In this document: piece by piece, positions 63,585 to 64,000 of the stretch
How positions within the stretch are numbered: position 1 is the stretch's first letter
Layout: every line of letters starts with the position of its first letter
From: Siphonodentalium dalli
Taxonomy: Eukaryota; Mollusca; Scaphopoda; Gadilida; Siphonodentaliidae
DNA length: 64,000 nucleotides
Direction: 5' to 3'
Assembly (NCBI GenBank): GCA_032622095.1
Contig: CP136066.1
Coordinates: 145,665,559 to 145,729,558 of the forward strand
Notes under the pieces: model-generated
What the model saw: the letters and a program-made list of their open reading frames with translations, nothing else
What the model was told of the DNA's origin: nothing
The model's database searches: none
Position numbers and translations under genes: made by a program

Positions 63585-63705
63585 GAGGCCCCCAGAGGGT
63601 GAGGTGAATTCAGTGATGCTAGCCCACCTTGCGGAATAGTGTCATTAAATTTGCCGTTTGGGGACCTCATTCTTCAAAGGTCAGACACACTTAATACAGG
63701 CTTGC
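63585..63705. mobile_element. Third hairpin element copy, diverged
   Basis: ggcccccagagggtgaggtg aattcagtgatgctagccca ccttgcgg and ggggacctcattcttcaaag gtcagacacactta match 1331-1485. Left arm shortened. A G-run follows at ~63777. Nothing recognised from 63790 to 64000. Confidence 0.55.
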
Positions 63706-64000
63706 TGTTCCAAAATTATTTTCTTAACCACCACTTATCCAGGTGAAATCATACCCTGATTTTTCAAAGAAAAATGGGGGGGGGGGGGTATATTGATATT
63801 ACTAGATAAATGGATCTCATAGATGGGGATTCACATTTGTTCTAATAGGGGCAGAGATAAGAGATTTAACTCTCCTCTATGCTGTTTGGTACTGGTATAA
63901 TAATATTGATTTCCAGGCAGCCTGGGTGGGGGCAACGTTTGAGGCAATGGGTAGTGAGTGTAGAGGGGGTGGAGTTTGGCCCCCTACTTTAATCAAAATT

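Overview
This window looks like TE-dense, AT-rich genomic DNA from a multicellular animal. Genes are split by GT-AG introns, intergenic and intronic DNA is packed with miniature inverted-repeat elements (MITEs), and there is a tRNA-derived SINE, non-LTR retrotransposon debris, PIF/Harbinger, hAT and Helitron-like elements, and a bacterial-style gene layout is absent. The repeat style (uncaptured MITEs, 'gaccttgacctt' Helitron-like repeats, TTAGCTCACCTG-type repeats) suggests a marine invertebrate, perhaps a mollusc or other lophotrochozoan. That taxonomic guess is weak.

The only well-supported host gene is an ADF/cofilin gene on the minus strand. Three coding exons (19380-19242, 18203-18092, 7468-7306) join in phase into 137 residues; the initiator-Met exon lies further upstream and was not found. 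Its last intron is 10.6 kb and is filled with MITEs, a ~140-bp degenerate tandem array (8519-9640), a 5.3-kb inverted-repeat-bounded block (11098-16413) and a 1.1-kb foldback palindrome (14479-15617).

From 20 to 28 kb there are short repeats, TTAA-flanked MITEs, a 1.2-kb hAT-type element with near-perfect 8-bp target duplication, and a tRNA-SINE. From 28782 to 34290 lies a complete PIF/Harbinger element (TAA duplications, matching ends) with its two expected genes in convergent orientation: a MADF DNA-binding protein broken by one homopolymer frameshift and a DDE transposase broken by several stops. A decayed Myb/SANT-like gene follows at 34780-35199.

From 37 to 39.4 kb is a tail-to-tail pair of Helitron-like elements. 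From 42.8 to 44.7 kb is a three-level nest: a 298-bp MITE in a 1.3-kb element in the 3' end of a non-LTR retrotransposon ORF. From 44.9 to 46.7 kb GATGGCTA-rich repeats flank a TTAA MITE. A lone SAP-like exon sits at 47025.

From 52838 to 55741 is the most interesting object: a 2.9-kb element with 438-bp terminal inverted repeats, CAC ends, a 5-bp TTGAT duplication, and one decayed gene with an N-terminal C2H2 finger that I cannot assign to a transposase family. A second long element with ~90-bp inverted ends occupies 56872-60391. The last 4 kb is short repeats and one possible broken exon.

Exon joins, target duplications and inverted-repeat matches were read by eye. No database or alignment was run, so family names rest on remembered motifs.
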